From positions 1 through 64,000 of the IMG/VR virus record IMGVR_UViG_3300033153_006411: a DNA stretch of 64,000 bases. One strand, written 5' to 3'. The DNA is from a virus. The number at the start of each line of letters is the position of its first letter. Positions within the stretch are counted from its first letter, which is position 1. Below, piece by piece: positions 35,491-43,969 of this stretch. Made by a program: the position numbers and the translations under genes. Under the pieces are notes generated by a model. That model worked only from the letters and a program-made list of their open reading frames with translations. It was not told the origin of the DNA and did not search any database.

Positions 35491-37530
35491 TTAGGCATTT
35501 GCCAGAATACCAAAACAAACACGAGCCAATGTAGAACCCGTATCAGGGGTGGTGTATGTCATTATGAGTTCATCACCTGCGCTAAGGACTAGTGGACCGA
35601 GAGCCGCCACGACACCAGTAAGTGATCCGATGGCGAATGTTATCGTTCCTATTGACGTACCGGGAGCAGTACCACCGGGTGATGCAACATGGAGATCGAA
35701 TGTCGCCGGAGAAACCGAGGCCGTTGTCAGGGCATCACAATAAGCAAAATGTCCACCGGTTCCCAAAGTAATAGTTCGTGGAATCGCCCAACGATGCACG
35801 TTTAGACCGGGAGTGGCAGCTACGAGCGAACTTCCCAAATATGCATTCAGATCATATGGGTGTAGTGCGGCAGCAATTTCGGTATCAACATAATTCATGG
35901 TGGCAGCGTCTTGCGCTATTACGGGATCAAGTACGTTACCGATTGCAAAGGCACCAGCGTTGATAGCACCAGTCATGGTACCACCAGCCAGTGCTAGGAA
36001 TGGACCAATAGCAGCAATTCCATCATCAACGTATTTCTTGTTCGGCATATCATTATTAGCCAGAACCAGAGCTTCGTAAGATGCCGTTGATGTGGACAAT
36101 GTACCATCGTCCTCAACCGTGAATCGTGTTGCACCACCAGTAGCCATGTTGATAGCACCATGAGGGCTACCTGTACCAGCCGTCAGAGTGATATCGCCAG
36201 CAGGAACACCAGTAGCATTGGCAGTAGATATATTGAAGGCACCAGAGCCACCAGCACCAGAACCAGTGATCGCACTGATATCACCACCAAATTCTCCACC
36301 GCCACCACCGCCGTCACCTGCGATAATAGCCAAATCACCACCATCACCAGACCCACTACCAGCACCGGATGTAATGGTTAAGGCACCACCAACATCACCA
36401 TTACCACCAGCACCAGCATTCAAAAGCAATGCACCACCTACGCCGGATGTTGTGCCACCGGCACCAGCGGTTACATCGATAGCACCACCAGCGGCTATGC
36501 CAAGTGAATCACCAGCAGTAATGTTAACATCACCACCAACACCACTCAGTTGCGGCACGCCACCGAGGATGTTAACATCACCACCATCACCAGTACCAGT
36601 ACCACCAGCACCACCACTAATAGAGACAGTACCACCAGTACCAGCCGAAGCATCACCTTCACCACCGGTTACGGAAATTGCACCACCAGAGTTTGCCGCA
36701 CCAACACCAGCACCCGCGACTAAGCTAATAGGAGCACCATCCGCAGCAACCGATGCCCCGGTAATAATATTGATCTCGCCGCCAATCCCTGATGTGGAAG
36801 CACCACCAATTAAGTTTATAGCCCCACCAGTATTTGTGGCACCAAGACCAGCCGTAATCGTTACATCACTACCGGGGTTGCCACCGCCAGAATCACCAGC
36901 CGAGATAAAAACAGGTCCACCAATACCAGCGGTACCATTACCAGCAGCAAACAGTAGACTACCACCGTTACCGAAGGAAGCACCACCTGCACCAGCGATT
37001 ATATTAATAGGACCACCAGTAGTGTTAGTTCCGCCACCACCAGTTGTGATATTGATAGCACCACCAGCGAAGGCTGCATCACCTGCACCAGTTGTTACCG
37101 TGAATCCGACACCAGCGTTCGAGGAAGCACCGGAGGGGGTTGTGATTCCGAATCCACTCGTTGACCAGTTAAGTACCGAAGCAGGCATGGTATAGGTGCC
37201 AGAATTATCACCCATTGTGAATGCGATAATGTTATCATCGACACCCGTGAAATTTTCAACGTAGATTTCGGTGTTGAGGTCGCCGTCTTCTAGTTTGGAC
37301 AGGGTAACACCAGCAAGAGTAGCCAAGATAGCCCATACACCATTATACGCTTCAAAGTCGCCGAGGTCGGTGTTGAACCGCATCATGCCGTTGGCTGGTG
37401 AAGCAGGGCGTTCAGACGTGTCGCCGACTGGGATAAGTGTAGCAGTGGTTCCGGGCAAATCTACGAGGGTTTCACCCGACGCGTAAATGGTAGGCCAGAG
37501 TGTATCTTTCCAATGGTCTTGTTGTGTCAT
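35491..37530 (-). CDS. Glycine-rich fibre protein, paralogue B
   Basis: 679 residues. N-terminal module shared with paralogue A, then a longer glycine-rich repeat region (about residues 130-450) with blocks such as GGDVNILGG common to both. A coiled segment around A-L-V-L-A-N-N-D-M-P-N-K-K-Y-V-D-D is a typical fibre connector, followed by a separate C-terminal domain (from LNAYLGSS). Different tips on shared shafts suggest two receptor specificities. Late box at 37556. Confidence 0.85.
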   Translation of the reverse strand: MTQQDHWKDTLWPTIYASGETLVDLPGTTATLIPVGDTSERPASPANGMMRFNTDLGDFEAYNGVWAILATLAGVTLSKLEDGDLNTEIYVENFTGVDDNIIAFTMGDNSGTYTMPASVLNWSTSGFGITTPSGASSNAGVGFTVTTGAGDAAFAGGAINITTGGGGTNTTGGPINIIAGAGGASFGNGGSLLFAAGNGTAGIGGPVFISAGDSGGGNPGSDVTITAGLGATNTGGAINLIGGASTSGIGGEINIITGASVAADGAPISLVAGAGVGAANSGGAISVTGGEGDASAGTGGTVSISGGAGGTGTGDGGDVNILGGVPQLSGVGGDVNITAGDSLGIAAGGAIDVTAGAGGTTSGVGGALLLNAGAGGNGDVGGALTITSGAGSGSGDGGDLAIIAGDGGGGGGEFGGDISAITGSGAGGSGAFNISTANATGVPAGDITLTAGTGSPHGAINMATGGATRFTVEDDGTLSTSTASYEALVLANNDMPNKKYVDDGIAAIGPFLALAGGTMTGAINAGAFAIGNVLDPVIAQDAATMNYVDTEIAAALHPYDLNAYLGSSLVAATPGLNVHRWAIPRTITLGTGGHFAYCDALTTASVSPATFDLHVASPGGTAPGTSIGTITFAIGSLTGVVAALGPLVLSAGDELIMTYTTPDTGSTLARVCFGILANA

Positions 37531-37555
37531 GGTCCGTTCCTGTCAATGTACTACT

Positions 37556-37561
37556 TATTTA
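37556..37561 (-). promoter_or_regulatory. T4-type late promoter box
   Basis: TAAATA on the minus strand (context CGTAAATA), 26 bases before the ATG at 37530. It lies just upstream of the tmRNA promoter on the other strand. Confidence 0.5.
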
Positions 37562-37569
37562 CGCGATAC

Positions 37570-37600
37570 TTGACACCAAACGGGATTGGGTATATAAATA
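37570..37600 (+). promoter_or_regulatory. tmRNA promoter: sigma70 and late box overlapped
   Basis: TTGACA at 37570-37575, 17-base spacer, TATAAA at 37593-37598, which is also the start of the full T4-type late octamer TATAAATA (37593-37600). Expected start of transcription is near 37605. The tRNA cluster has the same design. Confidence 0.75.
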
Positions 37601-37604
37601 AGAT

Positions 37605-37882
37605 TACAGTTGCTTGAGCGAACCTTGGACGCTCTGCGGACGCGGGTTCGAATCCCGCCACCTCCACCACTATGGGGGTGCACCGGTTTCGACGTGGTGA
37701 TGAAAGACAAGTAGTGAGACTGTCGGGTAAGATATCCCCGAAAAGATTCAATTAAACTATCAGCAAACGATAGCTTCTATGATGGAGAGTACGCTCTCGC
37801 TGCGTAAGCAGGAGGCAGATTCTCAAGCGGTCTAAACAACCGACACATCCGAGGTGTAATGAGCCTTGTTACCAAAGTACTA
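37605..37882 (+). ncRNA. ssrA: Circularly permuted tmRNA, tag ANDSFYDGEYALAA
   Basis: The 3' acceptor part comes first: hairpin GAGCG/CGCTC (37616-37634), a T arm (37642-37658, loop TTCGAAT), acceptor strand CACCTCC, discriminator A and CCA ending at 37669. After only four bases (CTAT) the 5' acceptor strand GGGGGTG (37674-37680) follows and pairs fully with 37659-37665, then the conserved tmRNA D-loop region with TTCGAC. The tag frame is 37763-37807, resume codon GCA, then TAA. The order acceptor-then-coding means a permuted, two-piece tmRNA as in alphaproteobacteria. Outer ends are estimated. It would rescue stalled ribosomes and tag products for proteolysis. Confidence 0.9.
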
Positions 37883-37936
37883 GAGAAGGGCAGTTGGCGT
37901 TGACCGTGAATACGGACCACTGCCCTTCTCGTTTTC
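37883..37936 (+). terminator. Rho-independent terminator after tmRNA
   Basis: GAGAAGGGCAGT (37883-37894) pairs with ACTGCCCTTCTC (37919-37930), a 12-bp stem with a 24-base loop, followed by GTTTTC. The U-run is short. Confidence 0.8.
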
Positions 37937-38001
37937 TACCCCTCCGAAACTCCTAAAATGATAAGTACTAATGTGAAAAAATTTACACAGGAGATTCAGT
38001 G

Positions 38002-38307
38002 ATGGCTCAAGTCAGTTATGCCACACGTAGGAAGATTCGTATCATCGAAAAGGAACTGGGAGCCGACTGGGAAACTCAGCATGCCGGTAAATCGATTGAC
38101 GCGATCTACAACATCGTTATGGGTGACTTCCGCAAAAATCTATTTTGCAAAGTAGACCCAGAGACCAAAACAAAATTAGATGAAATGGTCGAATATAATG
38201 ACATGCAAATGTCATCTTTAGTTGAAAAACTCGTCCGTGAGGAGTATGATAGGTATACACATGATCGAGATGCACGTGCCGACCATCTAGCATCTCAATT
38301 TGCCTAA
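38002..38307 (+). CDS. Small protein, possible ribbon-helix-helix regulator
   Basis: 101 residues, ATG 38002 with AGGAG 8 bases upstream. Residues 45-82 (C-K-V-D-P-E-T-K-T-K-L-D-E-M...M-S-S-L-V-E-K-L-V-R-E-E-Y) read as a strand and two helices like ribbon-helix-helix DNA-binding proteins. First gene after the tmRNA terminator, so it needs its own promoter, which I could not locate. Confidence 0.6.
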   Translation: MAQVSYATRRKIRIIEKELGADWETQHAGKSIDAIYNIVMGDFRKNLFCKVDPETKTKLDEMVEYNDMQMSSLVEKLVREEYDRYTHDRDARADHLASQFA

Positions 38308-38331
38308 TTAATCCGATTCGGAGTTTGGCCT

Positions 38332-38571
38332 ATGAAAGAAACAGCCCCCTGCCCATGGTGTGATGATGGAGGAAGGCCGTTTCTTTACCTTTCTCGTAAG
38401 CCGTTCATGTCATACGCTATGCAATGTAATGTTTGCTTTTCTCGCGGTCCTCATGTTATTATCAAAGAACGCGACCCCCGTCTGAAAATGAAGGACAGGG
38501 AGAAACTTGTCAAACAAGCTCAAGACGAGGCTACCGAGAAATGGAACGAGTTATATGAGAAATCCGGCTAG
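38332..38571 (+). CDS. Lar-like zinc-ribbon protein
   Basis: 79 residues. C-P-W-C-D near residue 7 and C-N-V-C with S-R-G-P after it form a two-knuckle zinc ribbon; A-T-E-K-W-N at the end matches the restriction-alleviation (Lar) family layout. Lar proteins modulate type I restriction; function here is inferred from layout only. Confidence 0.65.
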   Translation: MKETAPCPWCDDGGRPFLYLSRKPFMSYAMQCNVCFSRGPHVIIKERDPRLKMKDREKLVKQAQDEATEKWNELYEKSG

Positions 38572-38788
38572 AATGCACACCATCATGGGACTGTTGGCTC
38601 AGCTATGGGGAAAGAATCCCGACATGAGATTAGTTCAACTCTGCTACTACGTAGAAGCCGAAAGTGCCAAGCGTTGCGGAGCCGAACCCCGCTCTGATAT
38701 TTTCTACCTTGACGATGATGACTTTCTGGAGCAACTTCAGATTATCCTTGAGAAAGAAATCAAACCAGTTGACCCGTTCTTCATTTAA
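38555..38788 (+). CDS. Small conserved phage protein
   Basis: 77 residues from ATG 38555, overlapping the previous gene by 17 bases. M-G-L-L-A-Q-L-W-G-K-N-P-D-M-R-L-V-Q-L is a pattern I recall from small phage and plasmid proteins of unknown function. The C-terminus is acidic. Confidence 0.7.
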   Translation: MRNPARMHTIMGLLAQLWGKNPDMRLVQLCYYVEAESAKRCGAEPRSDIFYLDDDDFLEQLQIILEKEIKPVDPFFI

Positions 38789-38803
38789 GTCTATATTCCG
38801 GCA

Positions 38804-39226
38804 ATGGAACAACTAATAGATTTAATGTATCTCGACGAGCTTGACCCATCTGGGGTCATCTACCCAACCGAAGTGGTCGCTCGTGCCGTTCAAGAAATCG
38901 AGAAACGTATCAACAAGACCGACGGAATTCTCGGCGAATGCAGTATACCCGTAGGAACCGATTTCTATGCAACCCCTGATATTAGATATCAATCCATTGA
39001 TATGGGTCGGGTCAGTCATATTGTTCGGCACGTATGGATAGAGAAGAACAGGCTAAAGTGCAAAGTGAAGTTGTTAGGGCAGTATGCCCAAATCCGCGAG
39101 TTAATGCCAGTCGCGTTCGAAGGAATTCCGCGAGCCATTGGTGCAATCGAGGGCAGCGGTAAGGAAAAGGTGTGTACAGAGTACACCCTTATTACGGTAG
39201 ACCTAGCAATGACGGAGCTTGAATAA
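38804..39226 (+). CDS. Unknown protein, faint prohead-protease-like pattern
   Basis: 140 residues. S-G-V-I-Y-P-T-E-V-V...A-V-Q-E-I and S-H-I-V-R-H-V-W-I-E-K-N-R-L-K recall the opening and middle strands of T4 gp21-type prohead proteases, but a catalytic His/Ser pair is not evident. I treat it as unknown. TAATG overlap with the next gene. Confidence 0.6.
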   Translation: MEQLIDLMYLDELDPSGVIYPTEVVARAVQEIEKRINKTDGILGECSIPVGTDFYATPDIRYQSIDMGRVSHIVRHVWIEKNRLKCKVKLLGQYAQIRELMPVAFEGIPRAIGAIEGSGKEKVCTEYTLITVDLAMTELE

Positions 39227-39741
39227 TGAGTTTAATGATGAATGATAAAAATCAATTTGTATTTCCGACTGAGGTGATTAATGATCTAGAAATCCTTGCC
39301 AGAGACCGATGTGTGGTGAAACGGGATGGCGGAGTTTCTAATCGGCGTATTGATGCCAACAGAACAGATTTTGATGTAGATTATCTGGGTGTACAAGCTG
39401 AATATTGTTTCTCTATTTTATTTGATGTTGATATGCATCATGAGGTAGGTGCCCTGTCCGGCGACTCTGGAAAACATGATTATGTAATTGATGGAGTTAC
39501 TTTCGGAGTTAAAGGTGCCTTCGCGAATGCAAAATATCTACTTGTGCCAAAGCACCAGTACCCAGTGAGTGCGGACGTGTTGGTTATGTTCCGGCATGTC
39601 TCAAAAAGAATGATGGTTTGTCATGGATATACTACTGGTGACAACTTCATGGAACATCACATATGGAAAGATTTAGGATATGGAAGTGATGCTGTTATGC
39701 ACGTATCAAAGTTGAACCCAATCAGTGAACTTATTGATTAG
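39226..39741 (+). CDS. Putative PD-(D/E)XK-fold protein
   Basis: 171 residues. The order of a helix with Glu (G-V-Q-A-E-Y-C-F-S-I-L-F), an Asp on a strand (H-D-Y-V-I-D-G), then V-K on the next strand (F-G-V-K-G) and a following A-D-V-L-V-M-F strand fits the PD-(D/E)XK nuclease core, though the usual (D/E)xK appears as G-V-K. It could be a degenerate or unusual nuclease; unproven. Confidence 0.5.
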   Translation: MSLMMNDKNQFVFPTEVINDLEILARDRCVVKRDGGVSNRRIDANRTDFDVDYLGVQAEYCFSILFDVDMHHEVGALSGDSGKHDYVIDGVTFGVKGAFANAKYLLVPKHQYPVSADVLVMFRHVSKRMMVCHGYTTGDNFMEHHIWKDLGYGSDAVMHVSKLNPISELID

Positions 39742-39749
39742 GTGTAAAT

Positions 39750-39962
39750 ATGCCTATCTATGAATACGAATGTAAGGCTTGTGATAAGCGTTCTGAGTTT
39801 ATCCAAAAGTTCGATTCCGCCCCCAAACGGAAATGCCCACGGTGCGGCGAACTAAAACTCAAAAAGGTGATTTCCCGTAGTTCCTTTCAGTTGAAAGGGT
39901 CTGGGTGGTATGAGACCGATTTTAAGAATAAGTCTGGAGGTTCAGATAATGAAAAACACTAA
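39750..39962 (+). CDS. FmdB-type zinc-ribbon protein
   Basis: 70 residues. Starts MPIYEYECKACDKRSEF and has a second pair C-P-R-C-G, the FmdB/CxxC-CxxC-SSSS layout, ending in a short basic tail. The family is widespread and of unclear regulatory function. Overlaps the acyl carrier protein gene by 14 bases. Confidence 0.85.
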   Translation: MPIYEYECKACDKRSEFIQKFDSAPKRKCPRCGELKLKKVISRSSFQLKGSGWYETDFKNKSGGSDNEKH

Positions 39963-40182
39963 AGATACCGTGATGAACATGATCGCGGAACAAATGGGGA
40001 TGCCCGTAGACGCTATAGAAACCACCCACAGAATGGTTGATGATTTGGGAGCAGATTCGCTTCACGTCGTCGAGCTAATCATGGGATTGGAAGAAGAGTT
40101 CGAAATCGAAGTAGATGATGATGAATTCGACAAATGCACTACTGTCCAACAAATAATTGATTATGTGAGCCTTGACTCCTGA
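39949..40182 (+). CDS. Acyl carrier protein
   Basis: 77 residues from ATG 39949 (SD GGAGG at 39936). The phosphopantetheine attachment site is G-A-D-S-L at residues 35-38 with Ser37; acidic helices flank it (E-L-I-M-G-L-E-E-E-F) as in bacterial AcpP. It would need a host phosphopantetheinyl transferase. It may serve phage-directed acyl chemistry, for example with the desaturase or ATP-grasp enzyme, or divert host fatty acid synthesis. Confidence 0.9.
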   Translation: MKNTKDTVMNMIAEQMGMPVDAIETTHRMVDDLGADSLHVVELIMGLEEEFEIEVDDDEFDKCTTVQQIIDYVSLDS

Positions 40183-40200
40183 TCAGTTAGGTTATATGTT
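40172..40200 (+). promoter_or_regulatory. Possible sigma70 promoter
   Basis: TTGACT at 40172-40177 (in the end of the ACP gene), 17-base spacer, TATGTT at 40195-40200, before ATG 40229. The -10 is only a partial match. Confidence 0.4.
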
Positions 40201-40228
40201 GATAGGATAGTAATAGAGGCAAACCCTA

Positions 40229-40774
40229 ATGCGCTGGTGGATTCCCGTATCCAAAATCTGTAAGTTCCTTTCGTGGACAACCGAAGAGGATGGTATAACA
40301 CATCAACACGGTTTGTACCGGCTCATAACCGACAGGGAGATGAGCGAGCCGTATCTACATCGGTATTATCTCCTGAGCACCAGATGGTTGAAGCACTGGT
40401 TCCCAAAACTCTCCTACCGACTAGTGTTGCACAAGTGTGTGCGATCCGATGCTGATGGTCTCCATGATCACCCATGGGCTTGGAAGTCGAAAATACTCGA
40501 CGGCGGTTATTGGGAATCCATCCCACGCTTATCAGAGGCAGACCCCGATTTCGAAACCTCAAGGGAGACCGCGAGGGTGTGGCGTGATCCGAAGGATGGA
40601 TGGCGCAAAGGAAGTGCACTCGCGTACCATCGGCTCGAATTGCCCCATGAAGGTGCAGAATCATGGTCTCTATTTCTAATGGGGCCGAAGGAAAAGGATT
40701 GGGGATTTCAAGATCGCCACGGTGTTTGGGTTCAGTGGGAAGAATACATTCACAACCGGCACCTATATCTATAA
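40229..40774 (+). CDS. Cupin-like protein
   Basis: 181 residues. G-L-H-D-H-P-W-A-W near residue 80, a later A-Y-H-R-L-E-L-P-H and S-W-S-L-F-L-M-G-P fit a metal-binding beta-barrel (cupin) with two His-containing strands. Function unknown; I recall similar uncharacterised phage and bacterial proteins. Stop overlaps the next start. Confidence 0.6.
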   Translation: MRWWIPVSKICKFLSWTTEEDGITHQHGLYRLITDREMSEPYLHRYYLLSTRWLKHWFPKLSYRLVLHKCVRSDADGLHDHPWAWKSKILDGGYWESIPRLSEADPDFETSRETARVWRDPKDGWRKGSALAYHRLELPHEGAESWSLFLMGPKEKDWGFQDRHGVWVQWEEYIHNRHLYL

Positions 40775-41016
40775 TGACCAAGATCACATTACTGCAATTG
40801 GAGGTCGTCGAGTATGAAGATGCGGCTGATCTAGAGCGGCTTATTAAATTTCATAGGGACATGCTGTCTAAGGCAATCGACGACCTGAAGAACCCGAAGA
40901 CCGATGCCATTATAAGCGCCGTTGCTTATAATCTGGTACATCTGATGCGAGAGCTACAGAAAAACAAACGGCAACGGGCTAAGCTGCTAGTACTCGACGG
41001 TGGCAAAAAAGACTAG
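40774..41016 (+). CDS. Small helical protein
   Basis: 80 residues from ATG 40774 (TAATG overlap). Mainly helical and rich in Lys, Leu and Asp; no motif recognised. Confidence 0.7.
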   Translation: MTKITLLQLEVVEYEDAADLERLIKFHRDMLSKAIDDLKNPKTDAIISAVAYNLVHLMRELQKNKRQRAKLLVLDGGKKD

Positions 41017-41082
41017 ACAAATCCGAAAACTTTATGTTAGACTTCTCTTACATTTTGAATCAAATTATAAGAGGATGTATAC

Positions 41083-42525
41083 ATGTCATCAGACGCTAGC
41101 GACGAAGATATTGCACGTGCCAAAGCGGAGACAGAGTTTCTAGTCACGCCTTCCCAATTATATCAAACACTGGAACACTGCCTTTCCGCAGTCACCCCAG
41201 AAGGACAACCCAAAGAACAAGCGAACGTGATGGTATGGGGTGCCATGGGTATCGGTAAGACCGATGTCTGTCGTACTCTCGGCGTGCCATGGGGCATGCG
41301 CATAGTTTCCCTCCACCTTCCACAGTACGACCCTACTGACCTAAAAGGCATTCCGATATTTCTTGATGACAAGGGCAACACTCTTGCTGAAACGGATTCC
41401 AAAGGTAAGGTTCGCTGGATACCTTCCAGTTATCTCCCACAATTCATCAACCGTATTATTGATGAAGAATGCACCGAAGCAACCTTCGTATTTGATTGGC
41501 CAGATGCCGAGCAAATCATGGTTCACCTTTATTCGCCTGATGGTAAGATTATTTGCCGTGCGAATGATCAGATGCAGGGCGATCTTGGTTTGGACAAATA
41601 CACGGTTGATATCGATTCCATTAAGGGAACTGTAATGGTACGTGGTGACCTCCAGAAGGGAGCCCGAATCCACGTCATCGACAAAGCCATCATCTTCCTT
41701 GATGAGCTTTCCGCCGCCGTACCTGAAGTACAGAACGCTGCTCTCCAGTTGGTACTGGACAAGCGTGTCGGTGAATATGACGTTCCTCCTTTTACTCCGC
41801 TGATTGCCGCTGGTAATCGTGAATCGGATCAGGCTTTCGTAAGCCCGATGTCCATGCCCCTGTGTAACAGGTTCATGCACCTTCGCCTCATTCACTCTGT
41901 GGAAGACTGGATGGACTGGGCTGTCATCAAACGCATCGATCCTTCAATCCTTGGTTACATCCAGTGGAAGAAGCATCACCTGTTTCATTTCGAGCCCGAC
42001 ACTATCACCGAGGGTGATTGTGGTTTCCCCACACCTCGTTCGTGGGCTAAGCTCAGTGAGCAAATGAAAGGAATGGACGGATTACCAGAGTCGATTCAGG
42101 CTGCAATCATTACTGGTTACATCGGTAAGGCTATCGGTCAGCAGTTCATCGAACACCGAAAGATAGCACATAAGCTGCCTTCTACGGACGAAATTCTTCA
42201 GGGTAAGGAACCCGATATCCCTGACGACTTGAATGTTGGAGCCAAGTACCACCTTGCCTTGGGTCTGTGCTATGCACTTGCTGATTACCATGCCAAGTAC
42301 TTCGACGAAGAACTCGGTAATGATGCGGAGTTCCAATGCAAAGAATGGCAGACAGCAGCCAACTCGTTCTGCAACTTCATCCACGATAATTTAGGTAAGG
42401 AGATGACGGTACTGTGTGTACACGTTGCCTCCCGTCATTTGGATATTTCATTCGTGAAATTCCGAAGCCCTAAGTTTACAGCCTTCGCCAAGAAGTATCG
42501 GAACATCATCCGCAGGACTATCTAA
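41083..42525 (+). CDS. MoxR-like AAA+ ATPase
   Basis: 480 residues, SD AAGAGG before ATG 41083. Walker A is G-A-M-G-I-G-K-T at 53-60, Walker B A-I-I-F-L-D-E-L near 208, sensor region L-I-A-A-G-N-R-E and an arginine L-C-N-R-F. MoxR ATPases work with VWA-domain partners as chaperones; here the very next gene encodes such a protein. The pair is widespread in bacteria and seen in some large phages, with unknown client. Confidence 0.85.
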   Translation: MSSDASDEDIARAKAETEFLVTPSQLYQTLEHCLSAVTPEGQPKEQANVMVWGAMGIGKTDVCRTLGVPWGMRIVSLHLPQYDPTDLKGIPIFLDDKGNTLAETDSKGKVRWIPSSYLPQFINRIIDEECTEATFVFDWPDAEQIMVHLYSPDGKIICRANDQMQGDLGLDKYTVDIDSIKGTVMVRGDLQKGARIHVIDKAIIFLDELSAAVPEVQNAALQLVLDKRVGEYDVPPFTPLIAAGNRESDQAFVSPMSMPLCNRFMHLRLIHSVEDWMDWAVIKRIDPSILGYIQWKKHHLFHFEPDTITEGDCGFPTPRSWAKLSEQMKGMDGLPESIQAAIITGYIGKAIGQQFIEHRKIAHKLPSTDEILQGKEPDIPDDLNVGAKYHLALGLCYALADYHAKYFDEELGNDAEFQCKEWQTAANSFCNFIHDNLGKEMTVLCVHVASRHLDISFVKFRSPKFTAFAKKYRNIIRRTI

Positions 42526-42526
42526 C

Positions 42527-43969
42527 ATGCAATTGCATGAATTCGATGCGACTATCCTCGGAATAGCCGAGAGTGAGGAACAGTCTAACAAGTTTGTTCC
42601 TCCTCCGCGACGGTTCCGTAAGGATGAGTTCGCCGACGAGGATGCTTACAATGATCTCATCGTTGCCAAATCTCAGCTTCTTAAAGAATTCCCGTTTTGG
42701 GGAATTCTTGGGCTGACGGTGGTATTGGTCGAGCGTCCCGATGACGAATTACCAACGCTTGCCACTGATGGTATGCACATTTTCTACAACGCGAATTTCA
42801 CAAAAAAACTCACAAAGGGTGAACGTGTTTTCGCCATAGCCCACGAACTGTTTCATGGTCTATACGATCACGCTGGCAACAACAGCCGCTTCGAACATTA
42901 TACCGGTATCAATATGAAACGGTTGTTCGAAGAGGGCGATCAGGAAAAGATAAAAGAAGGGATGAGGCTGAAAATGCTTTGGAACTTTGCCGCCGACTTT
43001 ATAGTTAATGGCGGACTGGTCGAAGCCCACGTTGGTGAATTCATCAAGACAATCAATATCCTTTACGATGACGAATATCTTGGTTGGGCGGTCGAAGATG
43101 TTTACGATGACCTCCTGAAGAATCCTGAAAAGATTCCACAGGACGCACAGTGCCTAGACGAACACATCGAAGTTGAGGTTGTGTCTGACGAGGAAGCTGC
43201 CAAGGCCAAGGAAGAAGGGAAAGACGGCGAAGGCAACAGATTCGTCATGGGAGAATCCGAATACGAGAAATTGAAATACGAGTGGAAAGAAACCATGATC
43301 TCTGCCGCTGCTGCTCAGAAGGAACACGAGCAACGCGAATCGACTGCTGCCGGTTGTATCCCTACAGCCATTCAACGCCTTATAGACGAACTGGCGAAGC
43401 CGAAGGTGAACTGGAGGCAGGCATTGCGCCGTGCGGTCCAACGAATCATCCACCGACGGTATTCGTACAAGTCTCCAAACAAGGGGCTCTTCAGTCGTGG
43501 CATCACAATCCCGGGTTTCCGTGATTCTGTAAACAAGCTGGATGTTGCTATCTTCGTCGATACCTCTGGTTCCGTTAGTGAGGCACAGTTAACCGCATTT
43601 ATTTCCGAATTCAAAGGCATGATGGACGCATTCCCGCGTTACAAAATCCACGCTCACTGTTTCGACGGTGCTGTCTGTGAAGAGAGTATTGTCAAGCTGG
43701 AGAAAAGCCATGGGCAAGATGGTTGGGACCACATCCGTAAATTCATTAATCGTATTTCCGGTGGTGGTGGTACAGACTTCCAATGCAACTGGGATTACCT
43801 CAAGGAACACAATATTAAGCCACGCATGATCATCATGTTGACGGACGGTTATCCGTGCGGTGGTTGGGGTGACCCCCGATGGGCTCCTACCATATTCTTC
43901 ATGATGGGGAATGGTAGATCAATCAAGGCACCGTTCGGAGCAACGATTCATTACGAAGACTTCCAATGA
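42527..43969 (+). CDS. VWA-domain metallopeptidase-like protein
   Basis: 480 residues. An N-terminal zinc-peptidase motif H-E-L-F-H begins at residue 106; a charged linker (residues about 215-260) follows; the C-terminal VWA domain has the MIDAS motif D-T-S-G-S-V-S at 345, a T in G-G-G-T-D-F and L-T-D-G-Y. This DUF2201-like layout pairs with the upstream MoxR ATPase (1-base gap). Probably a protein-remodelling complex. Confidence 0.85.
   Translation: MQLHEFDATILGIAESEEQSNKFVPPPRRFRKDEFADEDAYNDLIVAKSQLLKEFPFWGILGLTVVLVERPDDELPTLATDGMHIFYNANFTKKLTKGERVFAIAHELFHGLYDHAGNNSRFEHYTGINMKRLFEEGDQEKIKEGMRLKMLWNFAADFIVNGGLVEAHVGEFIKTINILYDDEYLGWAVEDVYDDLLKNPEKIPQDAQCLDEHIEVEVVSDEEAAKAKEEGKDGEGNRFVMGESEYEKLKYEWKETMISAAAAQKEHEQRESTAAGCIPTAIQRLIDELAKPKVNWRQALRRAVQRIIHRRYSYKSPNKGLFSRGITIPGFRDSVNKLDVAIFVDTSGSVSEAQLTAFISEFKGMMDAFPRYKIHAHCFDGAVCEESIVKLEKSHGQDGWDHIRKFINRISGGGGTDFQCNWDYLKEHNIKPRMIIMLTDGYPCGGWGDPRWAPTIFFMMGNGRSIKAPFGATIHYEDFQ

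Noticed and set aside
36188-37195. Long plus-strand open frame (335 codons) opposite the glycine-rich fibre B gene
   Set aside because: Same reason: Pro-rich antisense translation of a Gly-rich repeat.
37619-37669. Ordinary tRNA ending at the CCA at 37669
   Set aside because: There is a T arm and acceptor strand but no D or anticodon arm upstream; the 5' partner strand lies downstream, as in a permuted tmRNA.
37551-37751. Minus-strand open frame over the tmRNA
   Set aside because: It is antisense to the acceptor and T-arm sequence and lacks a ribosome site.
39745-39750. Late-promoter box TAAATA at the FmdB gene
   Set aside because: It overlaps the ATG at 39750, so it cannot act as a promoter for that gene; a chance match.
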